Shown: positions 47,305 through 58,143 of the stretch, piece after piece
How the letters are laid out: every line of letters begins with the position of its first letter
How positions within the stretch are numbered: position 1 is the first letter of the stretch
From: Calcarisporiella thermophila CBS 279.70
Lineage: Eukaryota > Calcarisporiellomycota
DNA length: 64,000 nt
Reading direction: 5' to 3'
NCBI RefSeq assembly: GCF_041956535.1
Contig: NW_027192224.1
Coordinates: forward strand, 122,195-186,194
Position numbers and translations under genes: made by a program
Notes under the pieces: model-generated
What the model saw: the letters and a program-made list of their open reading frames with translations, nothing else
Database searches by the model: none
What the model was told of the DNA's origin: nothing

Positions 47305-49581
47305 CTATTTGCCACCCTCAACCTCGTCATTGCTTGCTCTATCATCATCCAGAGTGCTCTCCTTTTTCGTCTTGGGCTCCGCGGATCCTCTTTCCCCTCC
47401 ACCCATCTTACTGATCCACGATGCAACCTCCGCTTTTGTCACCACCTCCTTACGGCTACTCTCCTGCCTTCGTTGCTCTTCCTTTCCATGACTCTTCTCC
47501 TCTTCTTCAAGCTCCTCTAGGATCCCTGCTTGCGTTAACACCACATCAGCCACCACGGTCGGATCCTGACCGCCCTCTACGATGCGCGAAATAATCTCAT
47601 TAATTACATCTGGGGGAACTTGCCCCTCTTGAAAAAGTGCATTTATTCTGTCTTTTCTGTCCTCTGGCTCCTCCTCTTTTGCTTTCTTTTCGCCCTCCTG
47701 CTCTTCCTTCTCTCTAACGCTCTCCTCAGCGGTATTATCACTGGAAATCACGCCCCTGGTTTTTTCCACGCCCCACCTTTTTTCCGCCTCTGCGATCTCA
47801 TCGTCGACCACGATGGCACCACTCTTCACCCATTCCTCCACAGCCTCCACCGCCACTCGAGGGTTCTGCTTGAAGTTCATCAGATATCCTTGCAATGAAG
47901 CCATGGAGAATTTTTCGTCCGGGATCTTTTCGGCAAAAGTATCGGCAAGGAGCGGGTCAGGCAACTCAGGATAGAATCGGCGGAATAGTGCACCAGCCTG
48001 AGTAGAGGTGGCATTGGTAAAGTGGATTCGAACATCTATGCGGCCAGGCCGGATCAGAGCCGGGTCAAGACGCTCAATATGGCTAAGGAGGGGGGGAATT
48101 TAAACAAGTGAGTGGAAGGGTGGAGAAAGAAGATAAAGCTTAAGAAACACCAAAAAGTGGATGGGAATGTTACTTTGTCGTCATGCATAGAATGCGCCCC
48201 TCTTGGGCCATAATACCATCAATTGCATTAAGTAGACCTAAAGTCAAGCATTTCGTAAGAAGGGACGGATCCAAGCAATAAAACATCCACCGCTCACCCG
48301 AGAAAGTCAGGCCCTTCTGCCGCTCATTGCCCACTCTCCGTACGAATGCCGAATCCACATCTTCCATCAACAAGATACAACGACCTGGAGTCTCATTCAC
48401 CAAGTCATTTATGGTCTCGTCCGTGACCCCGCGGCTCGCCAAATTCACCATGTAGATATTCAGATTGAGTACGCCTGCCAACGCGAAGATAAAGGAGGTC
48501 TTTCCGGAGCCTGGGTTGCCATAAAATAGGTATCCCCTTCGATAGGGAATGCCCCGTTCGGCATACCATTCCTCGGAATCCAGGAAATTTCTCGCATCCT
48601 TGATTACGTATTCTTTGACGTTGGGGTCTAAAATGACTGAATCCATCGGCCGTTTTGCAATCCTGTTGGCGGTATTTCTGGGCCGTTTCCAGTGGCCAAA
48701 CTGGTCGGAGCCAAATACCACCGTGCGGTCCAGGTCTTTGGCAAGGAACTTGGACTGGGCCTCGCGCACAATAGAGAGCATCAGATCACGCGAAACAGCC
48801 AGGACCGAGATGGTGATGGTCTCGATAGGGATTTGAACTGGTCCTTGATTGGAGTTATGCCGAAGATGGGTCTGATCGGAAGTGTGAAAGTTGAGCCAGA
48901 GCGGCTGCCCACGATAGAAGGTAAAATGGGTCCCTAGACCATGCAGTCAAGGGTTAGGGTTGGATGTTGTAGTGACAAAAGGGTAGGGAGAAGGGAAGAA
49001 AAGCATAAGAGAGGAAACAGAAGGTGCTATTACCTGGTGCTGGAAGGAAAAACAGCTGCGGGACGGTGGTATCCAGGTTCTTTCTAAAGAAAGGAAGTCA
49101 GCTTCGAGTATGGGGTTGACAACATCTCCGCTAACTTACTCAAAAATAGGCTCTCCTCGGGTTAACGATGTCGACACCCTAAACTGCATTGCCTTCGCAA
49201 ATGCAGGCTGTTCCACAAGCCAATTCAGAATATAACTGAATGCTTCATCTCGACTATCAAACACTATATTCAAATTCATGAACATCAGTTACCAAAAAAA
49301 TGCACATAGCTCTCCATTTCAGTAGACCAAGGGAATGCATGTTAGCGCTTCTTACCAGCCCGAGAGACGAATCGCTTATTGAGCCAATCCGTTATTATAT
49401 TGCCTAGTGTTCTGAAAAAGGCCAAGACAACTCCGACCACAAAGAGCTCCACCCCAAGAGAATAGAGATGGCCATGCAAGCTGCTGGCGATGTTTTGCAC
49501 TATAGCCGAGGATTTCCATTGCATGGGCTGCATGAATATGGATGTTAGCCTTGGAACGCCGTATGGTTTCGGATGGTCCAT
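47305..49581 (-). CDS. BCS1-type AAA ATPase with C-terminal extension
   Basis: Six exons on the minus strand: 49581-49356, 49263-49140, 49083-49034, 48933-48298, 48237-48174 and 48082-47305. The product is 625 residues; yeast Bcs1 is ~456. The N-terminal span (LGVELFVVGVVLAFFRTLG) and the BCS1-specific region (SRDEAFSYILNWLVEQPAF to FYRGQPLWL) precede the AAA domain. Walker A is GNPGSGKT (272-279, Lys278), Walker B LLMEDVD (321-327), and sensor/second-region motifs [33 protein letters not shown] are complete. Bcs1 inserts the Rieske protein into complex III in the mitochondrial inner membrane, but fungi have several BCS1-like paralogues and this could be one. The last ~150 residues are Glu/Lys-rich with predicted helices (KEEEPEDRKDRINALFQEGQ, EELEEEEKSHGKEEQRRQ) and are not part of the usual protein. 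Confidence 0.9.
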
Positions 49582-52500
49582 CGTTGTAATGGAAGTGAGA
49601 ACTCCAGTATTTCCGCGGTAACAAGCAAAGTGTTGCGATGGAGTTGAATAGAGTTATATGCGAACCCATATTGTCAAAAAAAAAGAGAAGGTGCAACGCT
49701 CCTGTGGAACCGTGACCAAAAACTCGTCCTATTTCTGAGTACAAAGGAGGTGAATATTTCTTTTTACTATTGCTTCCTGCCCTTCGCTATTTCCATAGAT
49801 TCTCGCATTTTACTTTTTGTTTGACCGCCACCTTATTTGTCAGATTCTTGTCTTTCTTCTCCTGCAACAATACATGGATCCTTATTTTAGAGTGTTCAAT
49901 CTATGGTATTCTTCATGGTAAGCGTTAAAATTCACCTAAGGGGTAATTTTGAAGTAGCGCGGGTGACCATGGCTGGTGATGACTATAAATGGAATACATC
50001 GTGGCAATGCGACTAAACCATTTTTGGAAATCGCTTATTTTAACCAACCAAGAATACCTTTTCAACCTTGCTGAAACTGATAGATTCTTACAAGAGGTTT
50101 TCCATCGTCTGTATTTCAAAAAAAAAAATACGCGTTCAAAGGCCGCAGTTTAAGAACTAGGTTCAGATATTTAAATTGGCATCGTAAGAATCATATGCAA
50201 ATTTTGAATTACTCAAGCACCTACCCATCGCATCCCGCTGGTTTTCTCTGATTCTAAGTCTGAGAAATAAAACATGTACTGGAGTAAGTGGCAAGAAAAA
50301 AAAATCCTCCAAGGATTACATATTATGTTGGACGGGTAGGAGATTATCATGAGGTAAGTAAGATGCGTCATACAATTAGAAGAGCACGTCATACTCCGCC
50401 TCAACTCCTCCATAGTACCCAAATTATATTTCGATGTTGAGACCATAACGAGATTGTTTTCATAAGTTCAACAAATATGCTCAAGTATGGTTCATCCCCA
50501 AGCTAGGATGATCGTCGAGCTGTCTCTCGTCACCATATTGACTCTACGTCTGGGAAGAAATTTCGTGAGAACCAACTGAACACATCCATGTATATGCTGA
50601 AATGCCGGGCTGCACTATGTGTAAGGTTAGCTCAAGGCTGGGTTTGGGATGTGTAAATTACATAAACCAAGATGACATGCCTCAAAATTTCTCCGTATAT
50701 ATTCTACTGATACACTCCTTATTTCCCCTTAATCAACACACTATAGGAGAGCGTCTACGGCTACGGATGCTAACTGGAGGGGGGGTATGTAGCTACATAC
50801 CCCCCCCCCCCATGTAGGAACAGCTATAGCTGTTCCTCCAACATGCCTTAGTGAGTAGTTGGCATTGGTTAGAGATGACTAAGATATAGATTGGGAATAA
50901 TAGAGATTTTAAAAGGAGATGGCATATAAATGGGGGAGACTTGTAGCAATTTTACAACAGGCCTGGAGAGCAGAGATAGCATGAGCAATAAAATTATGAA
51001 CTAAACGAAAAGAGAGGCTGAATACATCCATCATCAGATAAAAAAGAAACAAAATGGACAGAGGAGCATCATCACCACCCCAGCTGCCACCATCATCATA
51101 ACCGGCTAATCTATCTCCAGACAGCCGCCTTATCTGTGAATCGGAGAAAACTTTACGACTTCCGTATCAAAAAATCGGGAGCGGCTCCTCGCATCTAGCG
51201 TAGAGACCTAGGGCAATAATCACCGTAATCAACCTTGTGTAAAAAAGGGTTCATTCACGGCGCAACTCCATTCCCCAATGGGGACGACTAGCCACTCGAA
51301 GCAGTATGCAGGCGAAAGTAGGCCGCAAACTCTATTGGGAGTCGTAGGGAGGGAACTCAACAGCGCCGTGGGAGAGTTTGTCAACGCCATCTGATTCAGG
51401 AACTTCTAGGGCACAACCATATACGTGAGCGGTGTTCGGAGCAGCCATCGACAGAGAGCGGGGAGAGCGTTTGACTTTACTGCATCCGCAATTCTCCGGC
51501 ATTCTCACTCTATCTGACAAGTCTCCAAACCGATAATTTAGCTTTTCAAGCGGGGGCGAGGGGGTGGGGCAGAGCAGAGTTCGAGTTTCACACTTCAGAT
51601 GAGATTGCTGGCGCCCTCTTCCCATGGTGAGAAAAAAGTCCAGACATAGGAAACTAGATCCGAGCTCCCACTGCTTGAGCTAAATTTGGGCCGAGAGGGA
51701 AAAATCGCTGATAGAGTTTATCGAGGAGTTAGGGTTGGGCTGTGACGAGTTGACCAAGCCTCAGTCGTTTTAGAGTTAATGCTGCGTTGATGCAAGGGGA
51801 AAACAAGCCCTCGAAGATCCGCTGGATCCTCTCCTGCTGGCTGAGCAGAGTTTCGGAACTTCACACACGACCGTGGCTGAGCCTCGCTCTCCTGGCTGAA
51901 TCCTAGGATGGAGGCGTGCTATTGGCGCCCAATTGCCTGATCTCGCGGGGAAAGATGAGATTTGAAACCTTCATTTCCTTGGCCGCGCAGGTGCAGCCAA
52001 ACCTCTTGAAAAAAAATGGCATAGTCCAAGAAGAAGAGGGCATGAAGGTTGACTTTGTACTAGGTTAGAGTTCTCGTCACCCTTTGTTTTTTATTTTCGG
52101 CGAACAATTTTCCAATTTTTTTTTTCACACAGGGAGTCGGGGTTGAATCTTTCTTATTTTGATATTTGACATAATCCAAAGAGGAGGGCGAGATGCAGCC
52201 CCAACCTGCTATCTAATTCCTATAGTCGCCGTTAAAATGGTCGCTCTATGCGGTTTCTCTTGGGCATAGCTTGCGAGCGTGTGCGACGCTCCACTTCCTC
52301 GCTTTCACGAGTTTATTTGGCGGTCGGTTGGCCCGTGTGGACTAGGGCCAAGTTTTGCCACCAAACCTCTTTCAATCGAGGTTCAATCCAGTAAGTTTGA
52401 CTCGCTACCATCCTTCCCAAACCGATATCCTCTCCTCCACCTCCATTGTACTCTGCGCCATCGCTCCGGCTTGTTCATTGTGGAAGCTGCAGATACGGAA

Positions 52501-52850
52501 AATACAGGGTTACGTAAATTCATTCGCTTGTCTCTTCCGAGAAATCTGTTGTGCAAAGCGCACTCTTGAACTCTGTCTCTTGTTACAGTCTACTCTAAGT
52601 TTATTTTGTATCACGGATCGGGCACAGGCTTGTATCCTTGTAACGTGATTACATCTTCCCATCTCGCTCTCTCTTCTCCTCCTCTCCTCTCCTCTCTCTT
52701 TCTCCCTCTTTTTTTTCCTGTTTATATATATTCCTCTATTTTTGCCCCAGCTGTTGTTCTCTTTTTCTATTTCATTTCCTTTGTTTCTCATTTAATTGGT
52801 TTTTCTTTTGTTCCGCAACCATCACACTAGGGTGATTTAGGCCAAGGACT
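49582..52850. other. 3.3-kb region without a recognised gene
   Basis: The largest gap in the window. It holds the BCS1-like promoter at the left, a pair of adjacent palindromes at 50779-50837, and GC-richer sequence at 51040-52000 with G-rich patches near 51550. A C/T-rich leader (52640-52800) ends just before the APSES gene. Open frames (50213-50446, 51332-51625, 52279-52830) are short, overlapping and featureless. It may be an extended regulatory region and 5' UTR of the APSES gene, or contain an unrecognised non-coding RNA. Confidence 0.45.
50779..50837. repeat. Two adjacent perfect palindromes
   Basis: Palindrome 1 (50779-50806) is 28 bases: seven G, TATGTAGCTACATA, seven C; the C run goes on to 12. 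Palindrome 2 (50816-50837) is 22 bases, centred on GCTATAGC. It is enclosed by short CATGT/ACATG arms at 50811-50815 and 50841-50845. Both would form hairpins in single-stranded DNA or RNA. No open frame covers them. Confidence 0.85.
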
Positions 52851-54130
52851 ATGCAACAGGACACCTCACAATATCGCCCGCATGATCCTGCTTCCCATTT
52901 CCGCATCCAGACAAAAAAGTATACGACCAGTCTAGATCCGCGAGGATATATCCCTGGTAAGTTGTTACCCCTTTCCCTACTGTTCCAGTGCTGGCATTCA
53001 TCTCCAAGCTGTTGTCTCTACATAGTGTACGAGTATGTACTGGATGGACCTGCCGCCTCCACATTAGTAATGTGGGACAGGGAAACGGGACAGGTGCACT
53101 TCACGGGTATATGGAAGGTATATAACCATCAATCTCTATATTATCCTTTGTTATACTGTTCTCATCCCTCCCCCTTTTTTCCACTCCCTTTTTATCAGGC
53201 TCTGGGGAATTCGAAGGGGGATATTGCAAAGGTTATCGATTCCAATCCAGGACTGAATTTCAAAAAAATCCGCGGGGGCTACCTCAAGATCCAGGGAACA
53301 TGGTGAGGGTTGGATGAATTCACTGGCAAGAGTAGCCCTTTTATCTAATGCCTCTCTAAAGGATCCATTATCACGGTGCAAGATTCCTCGCCCTACGCAC
53401 TTGCTATGCAATTCGACACCAGTTGATCCCGCTCTTCGGCCCCACATTCCCTGATGAATGCGTTCACCCCTCGAACCCCGAGTTTGGATGTCTAGTCCTC
53501 CCCGATCTCCTGGTCTCCTCGGCCGTTCTGCCCTCTTCCACACCATCGTTATTTCAGAATACGCATACGTTCGATATAGTTGATAATAATAAGAAATGTA
53601 CCATCCGTGATCCAAGACGCTCCTCTCCAACTTTCCCTCACCGTTACCGCGCATCCCATCCCTACTTGCCTTTCCCCACTACACTAGCAAACCCCACCAA
53701 TATTATCCAGCCATTGCATAGCATGCCCACGATGTCCCCATCAAGAAGCAAGCACTTCTCTCCCAGAGGGATGGAAATGCTGCTGAACAATGAGGATGAG
53801 CGATCCAAACAAAATCCGACAGAAATGCTAAGATCATTCTCAGCTCCTGTGTGCTCACGAGAGTCCAGCGTCTCTTTCTCGTGCAATAGCATGATCTTTC
53901 CGTCGGGGCAGGATATACCCATGATGGGGGAATCCTCTCAGCGTGCCCGTCCGTCCGTGCGATTTGTGCCAGAGAGCATGGAGGGAAATGACCGAAGAGA
54001 TACTATGACATGCTCTTCCTTTTTGGAACAGCTCTCGAGAGAGCAACAGCGGGGCGTGATGGGCCGGCGCGCATCACTTCCACAGAGAATACAATTCGGA
54101 GGAAGAGATTATCGGGTTGTGTTTTTGTAA
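52851..54130 (+). CDS. APSES/KilA-N type transcription factor (Xbp1-like)
   Basis: Four exons: 52851-52956, 53026-53117, 53199-53302 and 53362-54130. The product is 356 residues. The DNA-binding domain lies at about residues 36-150: LVMWDRETGQVHFTGIWKALGNSKGDIAKVIDSNPGL, then IRGGYLKIQGTWIHYHGARFLALRTCYAIRHQLIPLFGPTFPDECVHPSNPEFG. It fits the branch of fungal APSES domains that includes Xbp1, where VMWDYN...GL.RTTPFF, ITGG...QGYWMPY and R..L.P.FG are conserved; the second half is clearer than the first. The C-terminal half is Ser/Pro-rich and ends GGRDYRVVFL. In other fungi such factors act in stress, cell-cycle exit or development. The large upstream gap suggests complex control. Confidence 0.85.
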
Positions 54131-54647
54131 AATATTTGTTTCTGTTTGATTGTCCTGTTTCTTCTCGTGAATCTTGTTTCCCAGTTATGTTGGTGTTTTT
54201 CTACTGTTATTTTTGTATATAACCTGTAAGGAAAGAACTCCTCCTTGTCTTCTGCTTTTATTTAGTACTTCGTTTTGATAAGTTAATGTTTAATTTTTAT
54301 TCTTTCTTGTTCACATACACACATATATATCTACGCGTATAATATGTGTGTGTTTATTTATTTATATATTTATTTATACGCTTTTGCTTGTTTTCTCTCT
54401 CCCTCCCTCCCTACTTTTTACACTTTTGGCGCGTTTTTCCTTTTTTTCGATACTAATTTAATGCTAATGCTTGAATATCCCTTACATATCTTAATTATCC
54501 ATTCTGGGATACTTTATTTTTCCGACTCGTATTCTAAGAGAATATTCTCATCTCAGTTTCAAAGGAAGATCCGGAAAAAGTAGAAGAAGCAGAAGAAGTG
54601 GGAGAAAACGTAAACTCTACCATATTTTATATGCCATTGCTCACGCC
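54131..54647. other. Intergenic, PDK1 promoter
   Basis: T-rich 3' flank of the APSES gene with TA/TTTA repeats at 54310-54380, then the PDK1 leader. No gene. Confidence 0.5.
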
Positions 54648-57089
54648 ATGCCAGCGCCGGTGACATCCAGCGGTGACCATTCAGCAGAGCCGTCCCCTTC
54701 CATGCTCGCTCCGCCTACTGGCTTATCTCATGCAGCTAGCTCGTCTGCACTGTCTGTAGCCATTCATCACGGCCATCATCAGCATCCACAGATAGAAACG
54801 CTCCAGCAAAAGGAGAATGAAACCTTAAGACGAGCTGCATCGGCGACGCAATTAGGAGGACAACGAAAAAAAAGTGTAAGGGATTTTGAGTTTGGACGGA
54901 CGTTGGGCGAAGGATCTTATTCAACGGTAAGCACATTTCCCTTCTTCTTTAGCCCCTCTTTTGCATTTTTATTGCCCCTTTATTTGGCGGCCGCTTTTTT
55001 AATGCGATGATGTAAAATGAGAGCTGAATTGACATTTTCTCTATCCGATCTGAAATGGCGACTCAGGTCGTAAAGGCGATTGATCGCGAGACAGGTCGTG
55101 AATATGCAATCAAGATCCTTGACAAGCGTCACATATTAAAAGAAAAGAAGGTTAAATATGTCAACATCGAAAAGGAAGCACTCAGTCGATTGCACCATCC
55201 CGGGGTTGTGCAGCTTTACTATACCTTCCAAGACCAGAGCAGTCTATGTAAATTTCGCAATTATTGGTGATGCCGTGGATTGTCCTGACTTTTTTTATCA
55301 TTAGACTTTGTATTAGAGATAGCTAGAAATGGTGAATTGCTGACTCTGATAAAAAAGGTATTCATTTTCATGTGTGCCAGCGGTTTCTTTTTTATATCGC
55401 ATATATTCAACCTTTTTCTCCCGATAACAGCGCAAGACATTCAGCCTGCCACTGGCGCAATTTTACGCTGCGCAAATTCTCTCGGTCATCGAATACATTC
55501 ATTCTAAAGACATACTTCATAGGGATGTTAAACCAGAAAAGTAAGCGATAGAACTGTTCATACAGAATTCATTTTTTTTCCTGGACTTTCAACCTGGACT
55601 TTCAACCTGGACTCTATTTATTAGTGTATTATTAGACGATAAGATGCATATTAAGATGACGGATTTTGGAACTGCAAAGATTTTGACGGAGGGGAGGACG
55701 GAAGAGGTTGTGGCAAATGAAGGTATCCTCCAATAATTTCCTAATTCTAAGCAAATGGGTGGTGTTTGTTAATCGCGTTTCTCCTCTTCACAAGGTGGTA
55801 ATCAAAGGGCAAGGTCTTTTGTTGGAACTGCGGAATATGTCAGCCCAGAGCTTTTGACGGAGAAATCTGCGTGTAAAGCGTAAGTCGTCCATTTTTCCGC
55901 TCCATCTGATGTAAACTTGAGCTTTTCCTATTTTATAGGTCGGATTGGTGGGCGCTTGGCTGTATTATCTACCAGATGTTAGCAGGACGGCCTCCCTTTA
56001 AAGCGCCTAATGAATATCAGACATTTCTTAAAATTACCAATCTTGAATACGATTTCCCAGATGGATTTCCGGATGTAGCTAGGGATCTTGTGCAGAAAAT
56101 TTTGGTAATTGTGTCTCTTCTATGGAAATTCAGAATACCAACCCGTGGTATCCAACCATCATCTCACCGGCCCATTTTCCTTAAATTTTCATAGATCTTG
56201 GACCCTTCACAGCGTCTCGGAAGTATGGAAATGGGCGGTCCGGAAAAGCTAAAAGAGCACCCATTTTTCTCTGGCGTTCACTGGGCAACTCTGTTTCTTG
56301 ACCCAGTGCCGGAGCTCCTGCCCGTTCAAGACGAAGATGATTTGAATGAGGGTACAGAGGAAGCAGAAGAAGGGCTGTTTGCCGATATACCAGTGCATGA
56401 GCCTGACCCGTTCTTACCGCACAGAGGGGCCGCCAGAGGGAAAAAACAGCGCAGCCTATCTCCTACGGGTGCCGGGCGGAGGTTAGAGGGATTGAGTGAG
56501 GAAGAGGAGCTGGAAAAAGGGGGAAGAAGGGGAGAGCTACTCAATGGATATTCGTGTGCGGCAGCCAAGCAAGAGGAGACAGAATGCCGATTAAATGAAA
56601 AGCAAGGTACGGGCGATGGTGAAGGTGAAGAGGCAGAGGGTGATTATTCGTCTGAGAAGGAGGCAGTATCAAAGGAAGCCTGGCGATCCTACCTACTCCC
56701 CAAGGAGCGGGTGGTGCGCACAGGAGTTTTGATCCAGCGCAAATTCTTATTTTCAAAGAAGCGCTTCCTTGTGCTGACAGATCATCCTCGGCTGCTGTGT
56801 CTCGACACAGAGAAGCTCAATAAAAAGGATGAGATTCTGGGAAGCGGAGGAATTATGCCGGAGCTGAAGGGGCGAAAGCATTTTTGTATTCGGGCGGTAA
56901 GTGTTTCTTTACCGATCTTAGTTCTCACACTCTGGGAATCAAGCTCTAACCTTGATTGCGCATGTTATTCTCTGCTTGGGTTAGATGAACAAATCGTACC
57001 GATTTGAGGATCCTCAGGCAAAAGCGGATGAGTGGGTTCATGCCATCAATCGAGTGCTGGTAGATCACAGTGCAAATTGGATTAATTAG
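54648..57089 (+). CDS. PDK1/PKH-type serine/threonine kinase with PH domain
   Basis: Nine exons: 54648-54926, 55067-55247, 55305-55357, 55431-55540, 55625-55722, 55795-55879, 55939-56104, 56195-56896 and 56985-57089. The product is 592 residues. The kinase domain spans about 83-355: [11 protein letters not shown] loop, Lys109 in [15 protein letters not shown] (Asp203), TDFG (Asp221), the activation segment [30 protein letters not shown], and RLG...[10 protein letters not shown] variable linker leads to a C-terminal PH domain ([32 protein letters not shown] to [12 protein letters not shown]). This is the order of animal PDK1, which phosphorylates the activation loop of AGC kinases; yeast Pkh1/2 lack a clear PH domain. 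It probably acts at membranes in the TOR/Ypk-type pathway and in cell-wall and polarity control. Confidence 0.94.
55581..55613 (+). repeat. 13-bp tandem repeat inside a PDK1 intron
   Basis: CTGGACTTTCAAC is repeated twice exactly (55581-55593, 55594-55606), followed by a third partial copy (CTGGACT). All lie in the 84-nt intron 55541-55624, close to its acceptor. Confidence 0.85.
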
Positions 57090-58143
57090 AGGATTCCAGG
57101 TCGTTAAAGGGAAAAGGTGTAAAAGAAAAGAGCGTATAACTAGAGGCCTTACACACCATCTTCTCATGTTCAACTCTCCTTTTTCTCTTCTTTTTTTTTT
57201 AATTCCATGTATTTTATTTCATAACTATAACATTTACTTTTCTGTTATTCAATGGAACCTTTTTTATGCCGTGTTCTCATACATGTTATAAAAATTTTTA
57301 TATAGATTTTTTTTTAATTTCATGTTTTGATAAAACACCCCCCTTTTCTCTATAGCACGCTTTCTTTTTTTTGAAAACCCTGTTTGTTCATCGTTTTCCT
57401 ATATTATGGCACATTAAACAGCTTAGCTAAAAAACAGTTCCTCGGTCTTGAGTGATTCAAGGACTTTACAGCTATATCTTGCCATTTAACTCGTCAAGAA
57501 TGTAAACTGTTTTTTTTTAGCTAAGTTTTCTCGTGGTCTCTGTAAAGTTGTTCGTATCTGTGGATGAGTATTCGAGGTTTATCTTATTGAACTATTTTCA
57601 AACGTCACCGACTCTCATACACGCATAAACGGTATGCCTTATGATTTACCCACCTGCGTTCCTTGCGGTTAAGCCTGGACAACTAGGCCAGCTCTTACAG
57701 TCTCTCTCATCTGAGGTGATACGCGATCACTTAAGTGACAGCTGCTGGATATAATGATATCTGACACTGTCGACTAGTCTTAATGAGAATAGACTTTGAT
57801 GCTCTTACCTCCGGTAAGCTTACCCCTTCCACCGGCATATTACAACCCTTAATTATCCCGTTTCCAAAAATCCAAGTTCAAGAGTTAAATTGAAAACATA
57901 CAGTGTTTATTGGAATTATTGTATAGAAAAATAAAAAAAAACTACTAAGTGGATAAGACTGAAAGAAATAAACCTTTATCAGTGGAAATCTCCTTACTCT
58001 AAAAACTATATTCAAAGTATCTTTCGAGAGAAATAGAATATATATTACCAATGGACAGATGAACGAAAAAAAAGAAAAGACAGACAAACAGATATAGTTA
58101 TATAAACAGATATAAATTAGCAGTACTGCACAAGCTAAACTAA
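57090..58143. other. Convergent 3' intergenic region with inverted repeat
   Basis: About 1 kb between the 3' ends of PDK1 (+) and the SAP/SAM protein (-). It is very T-rich at first. An inverted repeat lies at 57422-57525; nothing resembling a known RNA gene was identified. Confidence 0.5.
57422..57525. repeat. Imperfect inverted repeat, possible structured RNA
   Basis: The arm CTTAGCTAAAAAACAGTT (57422-57439) is complementary to 57505-57525 (AACTG, a T run, AGCTAAG), with a three-base length difference in the A/T run. The 65-base loop includes a second small hairpin (CTTGAGTGATTCAAG, 57448-57462). It might be a short non-autonomous element or a structured transcript. Confidence 0.5.

Noticed and set aside
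51332-51625. 97-residue minus frame in the large gap
   Set aside because: No motif, and no leader or splice context. It cannot be told from chance.
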